A stretch of 64,000 nt of DNA from Rhynchosporium graminicola (Eukaryota; Ascomycota; Leotiomycetes; Helotiales; Ploettnerulaceae). Shown here in pieces: positions 1 to 12,319 of the stretch; position 1 is the first letter of the stretch, and the number at the start of each line of letters is the position of its first letter. The DNA lies in NCBI GenBank assembly GCA_900074885.1, contig FJUW01000074.1, positions 29,865-93,864 on the forward strand. The letters are read 5' to 3'. The notes beneath the pieces were generated by a model that worked only from the letters and a program-made list of their open reading frames with translations, was not told where the DNA came from and did not search any database. Both the position numbers and the translations under genes were made by a program.

Positions 1-560
1 TATAAATATATTATAATAAAGTAGATCACGAGTCGAAACGCGATATTAAAGATTAATTACTATTATATTTTAAATAAAGTAATAGTTATTAAGTGATCTA
101 TTAAACATCGAGAAGATTAAATATAAGTATATATATACTCTTCTTATTAGATAATAAGATTATTTATAATCTTTTTTATAGATTAAAAGATTATCTTTAA
201 TTCTTTATACTTAGTTTTCAAAGCTTAGTAATTATTATATTATATAGAAAAGACATTCGCTTTTATTCAAAGGCTTAGATATGAGATATTATGATATAGA
301 TCTAGTTATATATATTCTTCTTATAATAGATATACCTATGATTTCATGTTAGACTATTATATATAATATAGTAAGAAGCTAATATGTATATTATCTAGTT
401 GAAGATTTTAAATCATATAAGAATTAATTATATATCATATAATATATAATCGAATTATTACTAAATACTTCTTTCTTATATATTATAAATATATATAGAT
501 AATATATTATATTTTAAAATATATATTATAGCTAGAATCTTGTCGAAAGCTTATAGTCTA
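1..560. other. AT-rich stretch without recognisable content
   Basis: RIP-mutated sequence rich in TATA-like runs. I see no long frame, repeat array or terminal repeat here. Confidence 0.6.
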
Positions 561-599
561 TCTATAATATAGATTAGACTACAGAACTATTCTATAAGT

Positions 600-1145
600 A
601 TAATAGAAATTACATAATAATCGTATTATAGTCTGGTATATCTCCTATGACATAAAATAGGTCATAAAGCTATCCTCTTAGTATAACAGGAAACACGTTA
701 TAGTCCTGAATATATAGTATGACTGGAATCATATTATAGTCTAGTATACCTCCTATGATATAGAATAGGTTATAAAGCTATCCTCTTAGTATGATAGGAA
801 ACCTATTATAGTCCTGAATATATAGTATAACTGGAATCGTGTTATAAGCTAGTATACCTCCTATAATATAAAATAGGTTATAAAGCTATCCTCTTAGTAT
901 AATAGGAAACTCGTTATAGTCCTGAATATATAGTATGACTAGAATCGTATTATAGGCTGGTATACCTCCTATAATATAAAATAGGTTATAAAGCTATCCT
1001 CTTAGTATAATAGGAATCATATTATAATCCTGAATATATATTATGACTATAAATCTATTATAGGCTAGCAATTTATCTGTGACCTAGAGTAGATCATGAA
1101 ACTATTCTCTTAGTATAATAGAAGTTACGTTATAATTCAAAATAT
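600..1145. repeat. 108-bp tandem array, about 5 copies
   Basis: The string tatcctctta(gtat) recurs at 671, 779, 887 and 995, exactly 108 bp apart. A weaker copy (tattctctta) lies at 1,103. Each unit carries a tatacctcctat motif and a gttatagtcctgaatatatag motif. Copies differ mostly by C/T and G/A changes, as expected after RIP of an existing array. The array ends just before the hAT element at 1,156. Confidence 0.85.
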
Positions 1146-1155
1146 CTAGTATTAC

Positions 1156-1915
1156 TAGTGTGCGAAAAAATAATTAAATTAATTGATTATTAATCGATTA
1201 AATCGATTAAATTTAGATTAGATTAGATTAACTGATTTCGACCTTTAATTAGATTAAGACCTAAACTTAATCGATTAGTTAATCGATTAACTTTTGATTT
1301 ATTAGAGGAAATTCTAATATATTCTTATATCTTCTTATATATCTCTTTATCTCTATAATTACTCTATATTAAAGAAATTCTCCGCGTTATTAACTATCTC
1401 TTCTAGCTCTTCTTTTTCCTCTATATCAGCTATAAAACCCTAGCTCTTTAAGAGACTAATAGTCTCGAAAGTATCTCTTTTAAGCCTATTTCTTAGCTTA
1501 TTAATAATTAGAGCTCCTAAGCTAAAGAATCTTTCGGAAGCAGCAGAAGTAGCCGGAATTTGAAGATATTTCCGTGCTAATAGAGATAATACCGGGTATT
1601 TATCTTTATTAATAATATATTATTTATAAGCTAGTATTACTAATATAATAGTTGTATTTGATTTATAATAAGAGTTTCTAGCTACTTCGACTTCGTATTT
1701 ACGTCTGATTTCACCTCGCGGGAGCTAGGCTTAAAAAGGTAGCGTAAGCGAGACCTTAGACCTAACTAGATATAGTGCGAAAATACGAAAGTTAATCGAT
1801 TTTTAATCGATTAAATTAATTATAATTAGATTAGATTAGATTAACTATAAATTTCCTTTAATTAGATTAGATTAAGAGGTAATAATCTAATCTAATCTAA
1901 TTATTTCGTATACTG
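1156..1915 (-). mobile_element. hAT-superfamily deletion derivative, 760 bp
   Basis: The left end reads TAGTGTGCGAAA and the right end, on the minus strand, reads CAGTATACGAAA. These are hAT-like termini (CAGTG type) that differ only by RIP-type transitions. They are flanked by 8-bp target duplications AGTATTAC (1,148-1,155) and AGTATCAC (1,916-1,923), which differ by one C/T. Subterminal attagatta repeats lie inside both ends, at about 1,200-1,240 and 1,820-1,895. The only coding content is the C-terminal dimerisation region of the transposase, so the element is an internally deleted, non-autonomous copy. Confidence 0.85.
1290..1735 (-). pseudogene. hAT transposase C-terminal (hATC) fragment
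   Basis: Read on the minus strand, this gives a largely open frame containing YPVLSLLARKYLQIP, then TSAASERFFSLGALI and NKLRNRL. This is the hallmark hAT C-terminal dimerisation motif (YPxLSxxA...L.IPATSAASERxFS). An acidic tail follows (ADIEEKEELEE). In-frame TAG codons, for example between LLKS and GFIAD, fit tryptophan or glutamine codons converted by RIP. The catalytic part of the transposase is missing, so the fragment is not functional. Family assignment is secure; the exact ends are approximate. Confidence 0.85.
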
Positions 1916-1923
1916 AGTATCAC

Positions 1924-3180
1924 TAGAGTCCTGTTATATAGGATGACTCACGATATGACGTAGTCCTAGTCTCGGGTTAATTCCCTTACTATAATAGACT
2001 TTATATTATAGCTAACGGAGGGCAATATAACTAGAAACTTGCGATAAGATATATACGTAATATAATAAGAATATGATTAATACCTTATGCGTTAAGTAAG
2101 ATAAAAACTCTCTTATAATATAAGAGATATGATATAGCTAAGAGCTTATTATATACTATAATACTAAGTAATATATTCATATAATTCTAAGACTTCATAA
2201 TATAGGTAGTATATAATATACTTAGTATCCTATTATAGGCGTATTCCCTATTATAACACGGATCATATCACGGAATTATTTTCAGTATAATAGAAGTTAG
2301 ACTATAATTAATAATATAAAATATAACTAATATTCTTTCTTAAGCTCTTATCCCTGATAGAATATGAATCTTATCCGAGACTGCTTTTCGGATATAATCG
2401 AAACTATCTTATTATCTTTAATATATAATATATCTCTGACTTAAGTTCTATTATTACTTATATTTAGTATATAATATAAATACGATTATAAGTAAGTCTT
2501 CTGATATTATAGAGCTCTTTATATAAGGATTAACTTTAAAATAATATAGAACTACTACGAGATCTTGCGTTTATATAATGAGATAATAGAAATAGATAGA
2601 TCAGAATATATACTTATAGGTTATAGTCTTAGGCTTAACTAGATCTATCTAAGGCTTCCGAACTAGTCCTACTTAATAAGTACAGAGAAGTAAGTTAAGG
2701 TATCGTAAAGATATAAGAAATATCCTATTTTAAGTCGAGAGTATCTCTATAAGATTACTTAAGTTATATACTTACTTTCCTTCGTAAGAAGCGTAATAGC
2801 AGAGCGATACCCTTAATATAACTAGACAGAGAAAATAGCTATTTATTCTTAGTAGAAGAAGAATATACTAGGATAGATTTCCTCCTTCTACTATATTAAA
2901 AAGCAGATTTAGATAGCTTTAATTCCTAGGTAGAAAGGGAGAGAATCCTTATATATTCGCTATTAGATAATAAAAGCCGAGTTAGAACTCGCAGCTTTTA
3001 GATAATAGATATAATAATATATATATATTCGTAATATAGATTAGGGTTCACTTTAGGAAACTATATACTATAAGTTATAAGCTATAAAATATTAGGAGTT
3101 ATTTCGTAGATTATAGAAGGCTTTAAGGTAATCTATTTACTAATTATAAGGAAAGGGACTACTACTTTATAATTACTATC
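1924..3180. other. RIP-mutated stretch, nothing recognised
   Basis: AT-rich sequence right of the hAT element. I found no terminal repeat, tandem array or convincing long frame. Confidence 0.5.
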
Positions 3181-3181
3181 T

Positions 3182-4340
3182 TAGCCTGAAGTCTCCGAAA
3201 CTAAGGTAAGAGCGCCTAAAGCTAGAGTAAGCTAGATCCGTTACGTAAAAAGAAGAGGCGTTAATCCAGTCGAGAAGCAGAGTACCTTCTTCCTCTTAAG
3301 CGATCTAACTAGCTAATTCTAAGCTACCTTTAGTAAAATCTACTATAAACTCACCCCTTTCCGCGAATAAGCTTTTCTATAACGCGATAGTTAGTATATC
3401 TCTACTCGACGCGTACTTAGTAATTAAGAGGCACTAGTAGAAGCCTACTTACCCTAGGAGCCTTCTTAAGCTACTCTAAGCGGAGGTATTATCGTAAACG
3501 TAGCGGACCGACTTAGCCCGAAGTCTGCCGAAGCGCTACTTTTAAATAAGGAATTCTAGAAGAAAGTTATAGAACTCTAGAGTAATAATATAATTACTAA
3601 AAACCTATACCTCTTCGTATAATACTAGGTAGCAGGTAAGAGCATTAAGAAGTAGTAATATAAGATCGATTAGCCCGGAACTTACTTAGTTAATATATAT
3701 CTGGATAACCTCTAGCTTCTCCTCGGATAAATCGAGCTGATAAGGAATACTCCCTAGTAAGCTACTATATATAGTAATATCGAAGTATCTAGAGGTAGCG
3801 GTAAGAAGAGCTCGGTTAGCAGAGATACTCTATACTATAGGACTAATATTAAGTACGATATATACGTTATAGCGTTAGATACTAGCTACTATAAGAAGAG
3901 GATAAGTAAGGTAAAGGGAGGTAGACGTATAGCTTAGCCCTATACTTCGTATAAGCGATCCGCTTAATAGCTAAGTTATAATATACCTTATTATTAGAGT
4001 CGTTAGAGTCAGCGGAGAGAGTAAGAGGCGCGATAAAAGGAATCCTTATATAATCTTTCGTAATCTTATATTTATTATACTCTAAGTACTTAGTGCAGAA
4101 GTATTACTAACTTAGGACGCACTTAGTAGTATAAGGATCTATAATAAGGAAGAAGTAAAATATAAATTATAAGTAATAATCATATAGTTATTCGGTTCTT
4201 CGTATAGATACTAAGGGATATAAGGTAAGGTATAAATCTAGGAAGAAGGGGATCGAGGGAAATTCGTAGCTCTGCGCCGAAGTTAGTACTTAGAGAGGTA
4301 AGCAGAAATACGAGGCTTAGAATACAGTTAGTATATTAAC
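3182..4340 (+). pseudogene. RIP-silenced frame of unknown family (relic 1)
   Basis: The frame starting at 3,182 reads for about 380 codons if TAG/TAA are taken as former Trp/Gln codons. It contains segments such as VNVADRLSPKSAEALLLNK and SNIEVSRGSGKKSSVSRD that look like ordinary protein. The other two plus frames have more stops and less protein-like content. I do not recognise the family and see no transposase, reverse-transcriptase or integrase motif. The frame ends about 100 bp before the partial palindrome at 4,434. Confidence 0.45.
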
Positions 4341-4433
4341 TTATTAAAATATAATATTATAATATAAGTTCTATTATTAGTTATTCCTCGGATAGAAGCT
4401 AAGAGAGATAAGGGGGATATAGGGCCTAGGATA

Positions 4434-4459
4434 CGTTTAATATACTAATATATCTAAAT
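4434..4459. repeat. Partial copy of the 26-bp palindrome family
   Basis: The sequence gtttaatatactaatatatc resembles the palindrome found clean at 7,147. It lies between relic 1 (plus strand) and the 3' end of relic 2 (minus strand). Confidence 0.4.
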
Positions 4460-5116
4460 AAATCTATTATAATATAATCCCGGTTATAGATCCTTTATTA
4501 GTCTTATATAATTTTCGAATAGCGTAGAATTTAGCGCGAGATATAAGATAAGCATATCTATCTAGGGTTATAGTTTCGGAGTACTACTATACGTAACTCG
4601 TAGATTAAGAGGAATCGGGTTTACTTATCTTTATAATAGTAGAAGATAAGTATACTATTTACCTTCTCGGGCTAGGCTCGGAGGAGGCTCTCTTAGGCTC
4701 CTATTAACTATAGCGACGAAGACCTCGTATAATGCTACTAGTAGAGACTCTACCGTAGGAACCTAGTAGTCCTAGGGCTCTGCTTCTAGTATAATAGTAT
4801 CGAGGATCTTATTATAGTACTTTACTTTACTACTCAGTCTAGCTACGTGATAAGCCTAGTACTTACCGTAATAAGTAAGTTATTATAAGATATAATATAA
4901 AGTATAACCCGAGGCTTATTATTAGATTTTAATACTTTAATAAGTTATTATAAGAGAAGGGTTTATCTATAACTAAAAGCTAGTTATAAGTTCTAATAAT
5001 ATTTATATAGATTTATTTAGGCAGGAATCGTCTACCGTTAGGTATAAAAGTATTAGAGTAGCTTATTATAAGTTATAGGATATCCCTAATGAGATTATAT
5101 TATAAGATCTATAAGC

Positions 5117-7040
5117 TATCATATACGCCTCGTTCCGAAAGAGGGTTTATCTATCTTATATACGCTTTCTACGATCTAATTACTTAAGCTAGTAAATTTA
5201 TCTTCCTTTATCTATATAAGGGCGAAGAATTCGTTATAGCTATTAGAATCGCTATCCTTATTTATAAGGTTATCTAACTCCTCCTTACTTCTAAGTCTAA
5301 TATCTGCTCCTCCTTCCTAGCTAGTAATAGCTATATTATCCTCCTTCTTACTAGTATCCTCCTTACTACTATCCTCCTTATTACTATCCTCCTTATTCTT
5401 ATCCTCTTTACTCTTAACCTCCTTAGGAGTTAAGCTAAACAAGAGAGTCTCCTCGGGACAGAGTATATTATAGTACTCTAATACTAAATTACTAATATTA
5501 GTTCCTCTTAGAAAGGGATCGATAATTAATATAAGAGCTTAATTATAGACTAAGCGAACAGCAGTAAGAAAGCTAACTTAGTAGGTAACTACTAAGATCT
5601 TAGTAACCTTCTAGATACTTATCGACTTTAAATTATACTATATTAGTACCTACGAGTAGGTTTTAGTATATAGAGATACCGAAAGACTTATAAGGTAAGG
5701 ATCCGAGCCGGGACTAAGGTAAGTACTCTAAGGCTAAAGTTTTTATAGAGAAGAGATACGAGTTATATATCTTAAATATAGTTATATAAGATAATAATCT
5801 TACGAGAGATATTAAGTTAAGCTTCTAAGAAAGTTAAGATTAATATCTTCTATTTACGACCTTAGGACGTAACGTATCTATATAGGGCTAAGTAGTCTCT
5901 TAAGTCGCTATCGAGATTAAGCAGGAGTATATCTAAGTATAGCTTAAGGAGATACTTATTAATAAGTGCGATAATACTAGTAATAAGGGTAAGCGTCTCG
6001 ATAGCGCTCTAAGATAAGGCGTAGGCCCTATAGAACTATCGGAGTGAAGGCGGAAGGTTAGTATTAGCTACTAGCCCACGAGTAGCAATAGAAATAGAGA
6101 TAAGAGCCTTAGACTCCTCTGATACTTACTAAGCGCGAATAATACTAGCTGCGCGATTACGACTAGTAATATTAAAGATTATTACGAAAAATATTATCGC
6201 GATAGACTAGATCTTATTAGGCGTGAAGCTAACCTTACTAGTAATATTACCTTTCTTAAAGTCGAATACGACCTCTATTAGCACGCTAATAAACTCGAGC
6301 TATAGCTACTATATCTGCTCTCCCTAGATGTTATTAGTAATAGCGAATTATACTAGCGCTTTTTTCGCTAGTAAAAAGGAGGTAGCTTTCTTCTTCTTCT
6401 TAGAAAGGGTTATTATAGCAGAGGATATAAGCTTTAGTAGGCCGGAAGAAGGACTAGAGGAGCTAGATAGTAATAGGGAGAAGCTAGACTCCTTTATCTC
6501 GGGATTATACTTAGCTTAGATCTTAGCGAATTTCTTCTCGAGGGAGTTAAGTAAGAGATCTTTAAAGGAGGGACTCGAAGGGGGCGGATCGGCAGTAGTA
6601 AAATCGGGTTAAGAGGGGGCAGACATATCGATACCGTATCTTACGGCGCTCTCTCCTAAGATAGCGATAGCGTATCGGAATTTATTAGTAAGCGTATTCT
6701 TATTATTAAAGTCCCGGATCGCTATAGCTATATCTACTAGATACTAGAAAAGTTAGTTCTAAGGAGTCTATATATAGCGCTACGACTTATACTATCTATC
6801 TAAGCTTAGGCTCTAGGGGTAAATAAGGTAGGAAGTAAAGGGTTCAGTAGAGCTAATATCGTAATTATACGCTCTGCGAGATAGCTATAAGTAGAGTAAA
6901 AGTATAGATATCGCAATTAGTATAAGTAGTATAATCGGGATCTAGGTAATATAGATAGTTAAAGAAGAGATAGAAGATAAAAAGCGGAGGATAGATATAA
7001 GAGATAGTAGAGGAGGGGGAATATAGTTTATTAACTCCCG
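5117..7040 (-). pseudogene. RIP-silenced frame of unknown family (relic 2)
   Basis: On the minus strand a protein-like frame runs from about 7,040 down to a TGA at about 5,117, with one frame change near 5,400. Stops inside are TAG/TAA at positions that read sensibly as Trp/Gln. Readable segments include NTLTNKFRYAIAILGESAVR and LLLNSLEKKFAKIW. Near the C-terminus comes a Ser/Lys-rich stretch and then a 15-bp repeat coding SNKED-type pentapeptides (5,330-5,425). Family unknown. Start codons would also be lost, because RIP turns ATG into ATA. Confidence 0.5.
5330..5425 (-). repeat. 15-bp repeat coding charged SNKED pentapeptides
   Basis: Plus-strand tatcctccttactac-type units recur about every 15 bp. 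On the minus strand, in the frame of relic 2, they code Ser/Asn-Lys-Glu-Asp repeats. The period is a multiple of three, which supports a coding origin. Confidence 0.6.
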
Positions 7041-7146
7041 ATAGCACGGACCCCTTTTATTAATATATAAGTATTACTAGGTATAAATTCTCACTAGGTA
7101 ACTACCCTACTTATATGACGATATACGAACTACTTTCCCTACCTAG

Positions 7147-7172
7147 GTTTTAATATATTAATATACTGAAAC
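7147..7172. repeat. 26-bp palindrome between divergent relics 2 and 3
   Basis: The left half is GTTTTAATATATT and the right half AATATACTGAAAC. The two halves match as a perfect inverted repeat once C/T and G/A differences are ignored, giving an ancestral half-site GTTTCAGTATATT. It lies about 100 bp upstream of relic 2 (minus) and about 30 bp upstream of relic 3 (plus). Confidence 0.7.
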
Positions 7173-7201
7173 ACTTATAATAAACGGAATAGTACTAATC
7201 T

Positions 7202-7880
7202 CATAATCTAACCTACGATTAAAAGCGCGATATCGATATTATATCTATAATAATAGACTATCGTACTTTAACTTTCTAAGCGGCTTTAACCTTAAGCCCG
7301 ACTACTACTATTAATATAAGCGAGAACGAACGTAATCTTATTAAGCTCTTAGAGTAAGTAAGTGCCTTTCTATCTAGAGTATACTAAGTATAATACTAAC
7401 TACTAAAGTTCCGTGCGATTATCTAAGAGATCTTCTCTTATAGGGCTAATAATACTATATACTTATTCCGGATCCTAATAGAGAGTATATAGATTTCTAA
7501 CCCTTTAGCTTACTCTAGCTAATATTATTTAGTCGCCTTTCGCGCTCCCGCCGGCTTAGCTATAGAGCTATCTAGCTAGTAATCCCTAGCTAGCTTATTA
7601 ATCTTCGCTAGCTTAACTAACTACTTAGTTATATCTCTCTGATCCTACAGATAGCCTCGTAGTGTAGTATCCGAGTCCGAGGCCCGGATCGAGCGAAAGC
7701 TCTATATATACTTATTTATATATTTCTAGCTTTACTACTAACTTTCTAATTATACTAAGCTAGATATAAAGTATCCTAGGGTCGCCCTTTACCTAGAACC
7801 CCACTACTGAAAGCGAGATAAGGGACGAGCGAGAGGATATAGAATACCCGGATATCGACTTCTTATATTAAATATAGATA
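7202..7880 (+). pseudogene. RIP-silenced coiled-coil-like frame (relic 3)
   Basis: The plus frame from 7,202 reads through TAG/TAA codons with protein-like content: SENERNLIKLLEQVSAF, then SRVYQVQYQLLKFRAII, then a hydrophobic segment around 7,540-7,640. The first part looks like an amphipathic coiled coil. It is divergent from relic 2 across the palindrome at 7,147. Family not recognised. Confidence 0.4.
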
Positions 7881-8192
7881 AGCGCTAAAAGCAAGAGTAA
7901 TAATAGAAATAAGGGATTTTATAAGGAGATAATAATTACGATATAAGATAAGATAAGAGCGAAAGTTATAGACTATAGATAATAGCCTATCGATAATACC
8001 TCTACGTTTAATATAAGACCGAAATATAATAGTACTACGTGAAATAAAAGGATTCGGTAAGACTATAACTCCTCCCTATATAGGGGTAATCCGAAAGCAA
8101 GGCGGCGTCTGCGTAGCGATATAAGGCGAGGTACCTATAGGGAGGTTAAATAACCTGGAGGTAATATAAAGCTTAACCTGAAGGTATTTAGC

Positions 8193-8531
8193 TTTAGAGT
8201 AATAATAGAAGTTTAGTTATTAATAATAGTATACCTCTTTATTAATAATAAGGATATAGTTATAGTTTAAAAGCGCCTTTAGAGTAATAACAGAAGTCTA
8301 GTTATTAATAGTAATATACCTCTTTATTAATAATAAGGATATAGTTATAGTTTAGAGGTACCTTTAGAGTAATACAGAGGTTTAGTTATTAATAGTAATA
8401 TACCTCTTTATTAATAATAAAGATATAGTTATAGTTTAGAGGCGCCTTTAGAGTAATAATAGAGGTTTAGTTATTAATAGTAGTATAACTCTTTATCGAT
8501 AGTAAGGATATAGTTATAGTTTAGAGGCGTC
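8193..8531. repeat. 85-bp tandem array, 4 copies
   Basis: The string tttagagtaat recurs at 8,193, 8,278, 8,363 and 8,447. Each unit continues with agttattaata, tacctctttattaataataa and gatatagttatagtttag. The last spacing is 84 bp because of a one-base deletion. The period is not a multiple of three, so the array is probably non-coding. Confidence 0.85.
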
Positions 8532-8539
8532 TATAAATA

Positions 8540-9640
8540 CTAGCTATAATATAGGAGTTATTAGAAGATAAGTCCCTCCTCGGGAGGTTAATATCTAGAT
8601 AATAATAGGGCGAGTAGAACGAATACTATCACTAGTAAATAGACTTTATAAGAGTAATAAGAGTTATATATAAATACTAGCTACTAGACTATATCCTAGT
8701 GCTTCTACTTAGCGTCCTAATATACTTTCTTAGTATTATAATCTATTATCTATCTTTCCTAAGCTTCGATCTAGGTTTTCTAAATCTTCTTTCTAGAAGT
8801 CTTTCTATCTTTAGCTTCTTTATAGTTACGCTCTATACTTTCGAGTTATTCGTAAAGTAAGATAGCCTCGGAACGAAAGAGAGCTTATTTACTCCTAATA
8901 CGCTTCAGATAAGCGTAAAGTACTAGTTCAGTAGAAGCGATAAGAGCGATAGCAGCGATAGTAGCGATACGCTCTTAGATACTCCTTTCGAGGGATTCAC
9001 CTTATAATTAAGTCTCACGTAATATCCTATAAAAGTCACGACGCTTAGCGATAACGCTGCGATCCTCTCTAAGGTCTTTATAAGAGCTTTCTCGAGACGC
9101 TCGATTATACTATAGAGTCGAGTGATAGTAGCTTCAGATATAGTATTAAGTACTTCCGGTTCTCTTCTCGCGAGTTCGGCTTTATTTAAGATATATTCTA
9201 ACTTATTATTCCCTAAGTACTAAGCTATTTATTAGCTTTATATTTCGATATTCGGAGCTATTACCCTTTTCGACCTCTTCTTCTTAGCTTTATTTAGTTA
9301 ACTACGAACTTCCTTAAGAGTTTAATATACTATTACGAGTAAGACGCGGATTTCCACGATCTTATATTTATATATAAAGCTAATCTTATAAGTATAAGTA
9401 AGCGAAATAAAATAAGGGACTTCAGCTTCGTAAACTTAGTACTTAAGGTTAGTAGTTTAGCGCTTAAGTATATAAACGATATCCTACTACGTAGTTTCAC
9501 GCTAAAAGAGTTCTATATCCTTCTAGTATACTAATATAAAGTTATAGTAGATAATAGAAGGAGTATACGAGCTTTAACTTTCTAGAGAGTCTTCTTTACT
9601 ACTATAAGCTCCTCCTTCTCGAATAAGCCTCTTTAAGTTC
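8540..9640. other. RIP-mutated stretch, nothing recognised
   Basis: AT-rich sequence without an array or a convincing long frame. Confidence 0.4.
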
Positions 9641-10012
9641 TTTATAGATCGCTGATCTCCGTGTTAAGACGTGCTTCCTTAGTACCTGCTCGAATAATCT
9701 CCTGCTGAAGGTCTTATTATATCGAAGATTAGGGTTCGTAATATATAGCCTCTAAACGCTTCGATAGTGCCTCTTATTCTTAAGCAGATATAAGATTTTC
9801 CGACTTTCTTATTTCGAATATACTTAATAAGCTATAATAGGCAGAAGAGTCCCTCTTATATTTAAGACTCTTAATCCTGTCCTCGGACGCGCGCTAACTT
9901 TAGTACTTTCGTAGAGGACCGCTAGCTTTTTATTAAGCTTTTTAATATCGCAGGCGTTTATTATATAATCTTTCGCTAAAACTTTATACTCCTTATATAA
10001 GCGCTCGAGCAC
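9640..10012 (-). pseudogene. Short RIP-mutated helical frame, unknown
   Basis: The minus frame from 10,012 is open for 62 codons (LERLYKEYKVLAKDY, then a Lys-rich helix) and continues protein-like through TAA/TAG codons to about 9,640. It reads like a coiled coil. I see no motif to place it in a family. Confidence 0.3.
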
Positions 10013-10689
10013 ATCTTAAAATCGATTTACTATCTCTATGATTTATCTACTCTAGTCCTTATAGTATAATCTAATACCTAAACTTAGCTAATCCTAAGGT
10101 ATATCTATCTAATCCTCGCTTATAAATATCTAGATTATAAGTTTAGGATAAGGTATAGGGATTCCTAGTATTTATGATTATATACTAACTGAGGAGCTAT
10201 TATAATCTAATACCTTAAGTAATTATATAGTCTTTATCTTAGATATATAAAAGATAAAGAAAGCGAGTATAGAACGCGATAGCTAGAAGATAATAGAATA
10301 GATACTTATTACTAGAAAAGTTATTAGATTTCTAGAAGATAAGTAAATAAAAGCTATAGTTTTCAGGTATACTACTATATTACTTAACGCTACGTATCTC
10401 AGTAAGTAGAATAGCTTATAAAAGCGTACTTACCTCTACCCTAATATATATAAGTAATTCTAGCGAAAATCCTTTCCTACTTAAGTAATCGCTAAACTTT
10501 CCTTAGATCTCTTAGACCCTATTACTCTAATGTATATTATTATACTCTATAAGCTAGGTTCTACTCTCTCTAGCGGTAAGGTTTATAATAATAGTAAAAT
10601 AGTCCGTATTAATATAGACTATAAGAGTAAAGTATACGTACTAGGTCTAGATATATATAACTTTTCTATTAAAGCTAACCTGCGGGAAA

Positions 10690-11891
10690 GTTAAGTTAAT
10701 AGCTTTAAAGTACTTAAGTTTCGTTTCTCTAGTCCCTTAAAAGTATTAGATAGCGAGAGTTATTAGGGGATAATCTAAGATAATAGCTAATTAGTAAGCG
10801 AGTAGTATCGCAGCTCTATACTAGTTATAGTAAGGGATCTTAGTATTAAGGGATAGCTTCTCTTCACGAACTAGCTCTAAGAAGACCTAAAGCTAAGCCT
10901 CGAATATAAGTATATCTATAACTTCGCTTACGAAACTACTTCGGAGGAGTAGACTATTAAGGAGAGATAAGGTAAGCTGCTACTCAGATAGCTTCTAAAA
11001 CTATCTACTATATATATAGTATCAGTTCGTAAGCACTTAAGTAGCGTTATATTAAGGCACGCAAATAGTAAGTACCTCTTATACGTAAGTCATACTATAA
11101 TATTCTTTAATATTAAGGTTAAGATTAGCTTAAGCTAAGCCTAGTCTTAATATATCCCGGAGCGTAATCTTTTAGTTCTTAGCGAGAGAACTTTAAGGCT
11201 TCTTAAGAATACTTATAAGCGCTAGCGAGACTTAGCAGAAGATATCTATACGAGGAATAAGAGCAGTAGCGACCTAGTCAGCTTATATATAACCGGTATC
11301 GAGGTAGAGCAGGATAATAAAGATAATATCTAGAGCGCACGAGTTATTCTACTACTTAGGGCCTTACTAAAGGCGGGTTTACTAATCAGCGGCGCTCTAT
11401 TATTAAGTCCTATCTACTACGTAGGATAATCTCGTGAAAGCTTTAGAGTAGCTAATAAGTATAATATTCCCCTAGTGAACTCGGATAAGGGTAGTAGATA
11501 AATAAGCGCTAGTCGAGTTTCAAGTAATAGTAAAGTTCGCATATTACTAGATTTCGCTAATAGGAGCGCTAGTAAGCGCTATAATTCCGATACTCGATAG
11601 AATAATACTATCTAGGAACGCTTCGAGGAGGCTAGTAATAATTAGTAGGCACTGCGCGATATTTTAGAAGAGCGACTTACTAGTTAGAGTAATAGTGAAA
11701 CTATCGATAGGCACTTAGCACGTCTGATATAAGAGTAATAAGTTCTTCTATAATACTTAAAAGATAAGTTAAGGGAAAGCGCGCGAGAGCGAGAAGTAGT
11801 AGTAGTAAGGCTTTAGAGGTTTAAGCGGTTAGATATACTTAAATATACTTAGGGTTACTATAGTACTAGTAATAAGGATATATGATATAAT
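10690..11891 (+). pseudogene. RIP-silenced frame of unknown family (relic 4)
   Basis: A plus-strand frame of about 400 codons ends at a TGA at about 11,889-11,891. TAG/TAA codons fall where Trp or Gln would fit. Readable parts include LVIVRDLSIKG, SVRKHLSSVILRHANSKYLL and LLVLSERTLRLLKNTYKR. The C-terminal quarter is a charged coiled coil (ETIDRHLARLIQEQQ, then ESAREREVVVVRL). The palindrome at 11,909 starts 18 bp after the stop. Family not recognised. Confidence 0.5.
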
Positions 11892-11908
11892 TAGTATAAA
11901 GGTCGATT

Positions 11909-11934
11909 ATTTTAGTATATTAGAATACTAAAAC
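11909..11934. repeat. 26-bp palindrome downstream of relic 4
   Basis: The halves are ATTTTAGTATATT and AGAATACTAAAAC, an inverted repeat with few mismatches and the same family as at 7,147. Confidence 0.65.
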
Positions 11935-12319
11935 TCAGGTATATATTCTACCGCGCCGCCCTATATTAATATTAAAATATATAATAGAGCTGATTTCGAT
12001 TCCGTTTATACTCTTAACTAAAATAATATCGCTTATAAGTAAGACCTAAACGAATCCAGATAGATCTCTAGAAACTCGAGCGGAGATAAGTAAGAGTACG
12101 TATTCTTAACTATACGCGACTATAGATATATACTTATACTTTCAGTTCCTTATAGCGGCCCGGGAATTATACGCTATAATAAGGGATAGCGCTGAAATCT
12201 ACTATCTAGTATATAAAGGTACCTCTAATCTCTACTCTTAAATATAAACTCTACTAATAATAATAGTTATTTATATAGTTAATACTAATCTAGTAGCTCC
12301 TTCTTAACCCCTAGTAACT

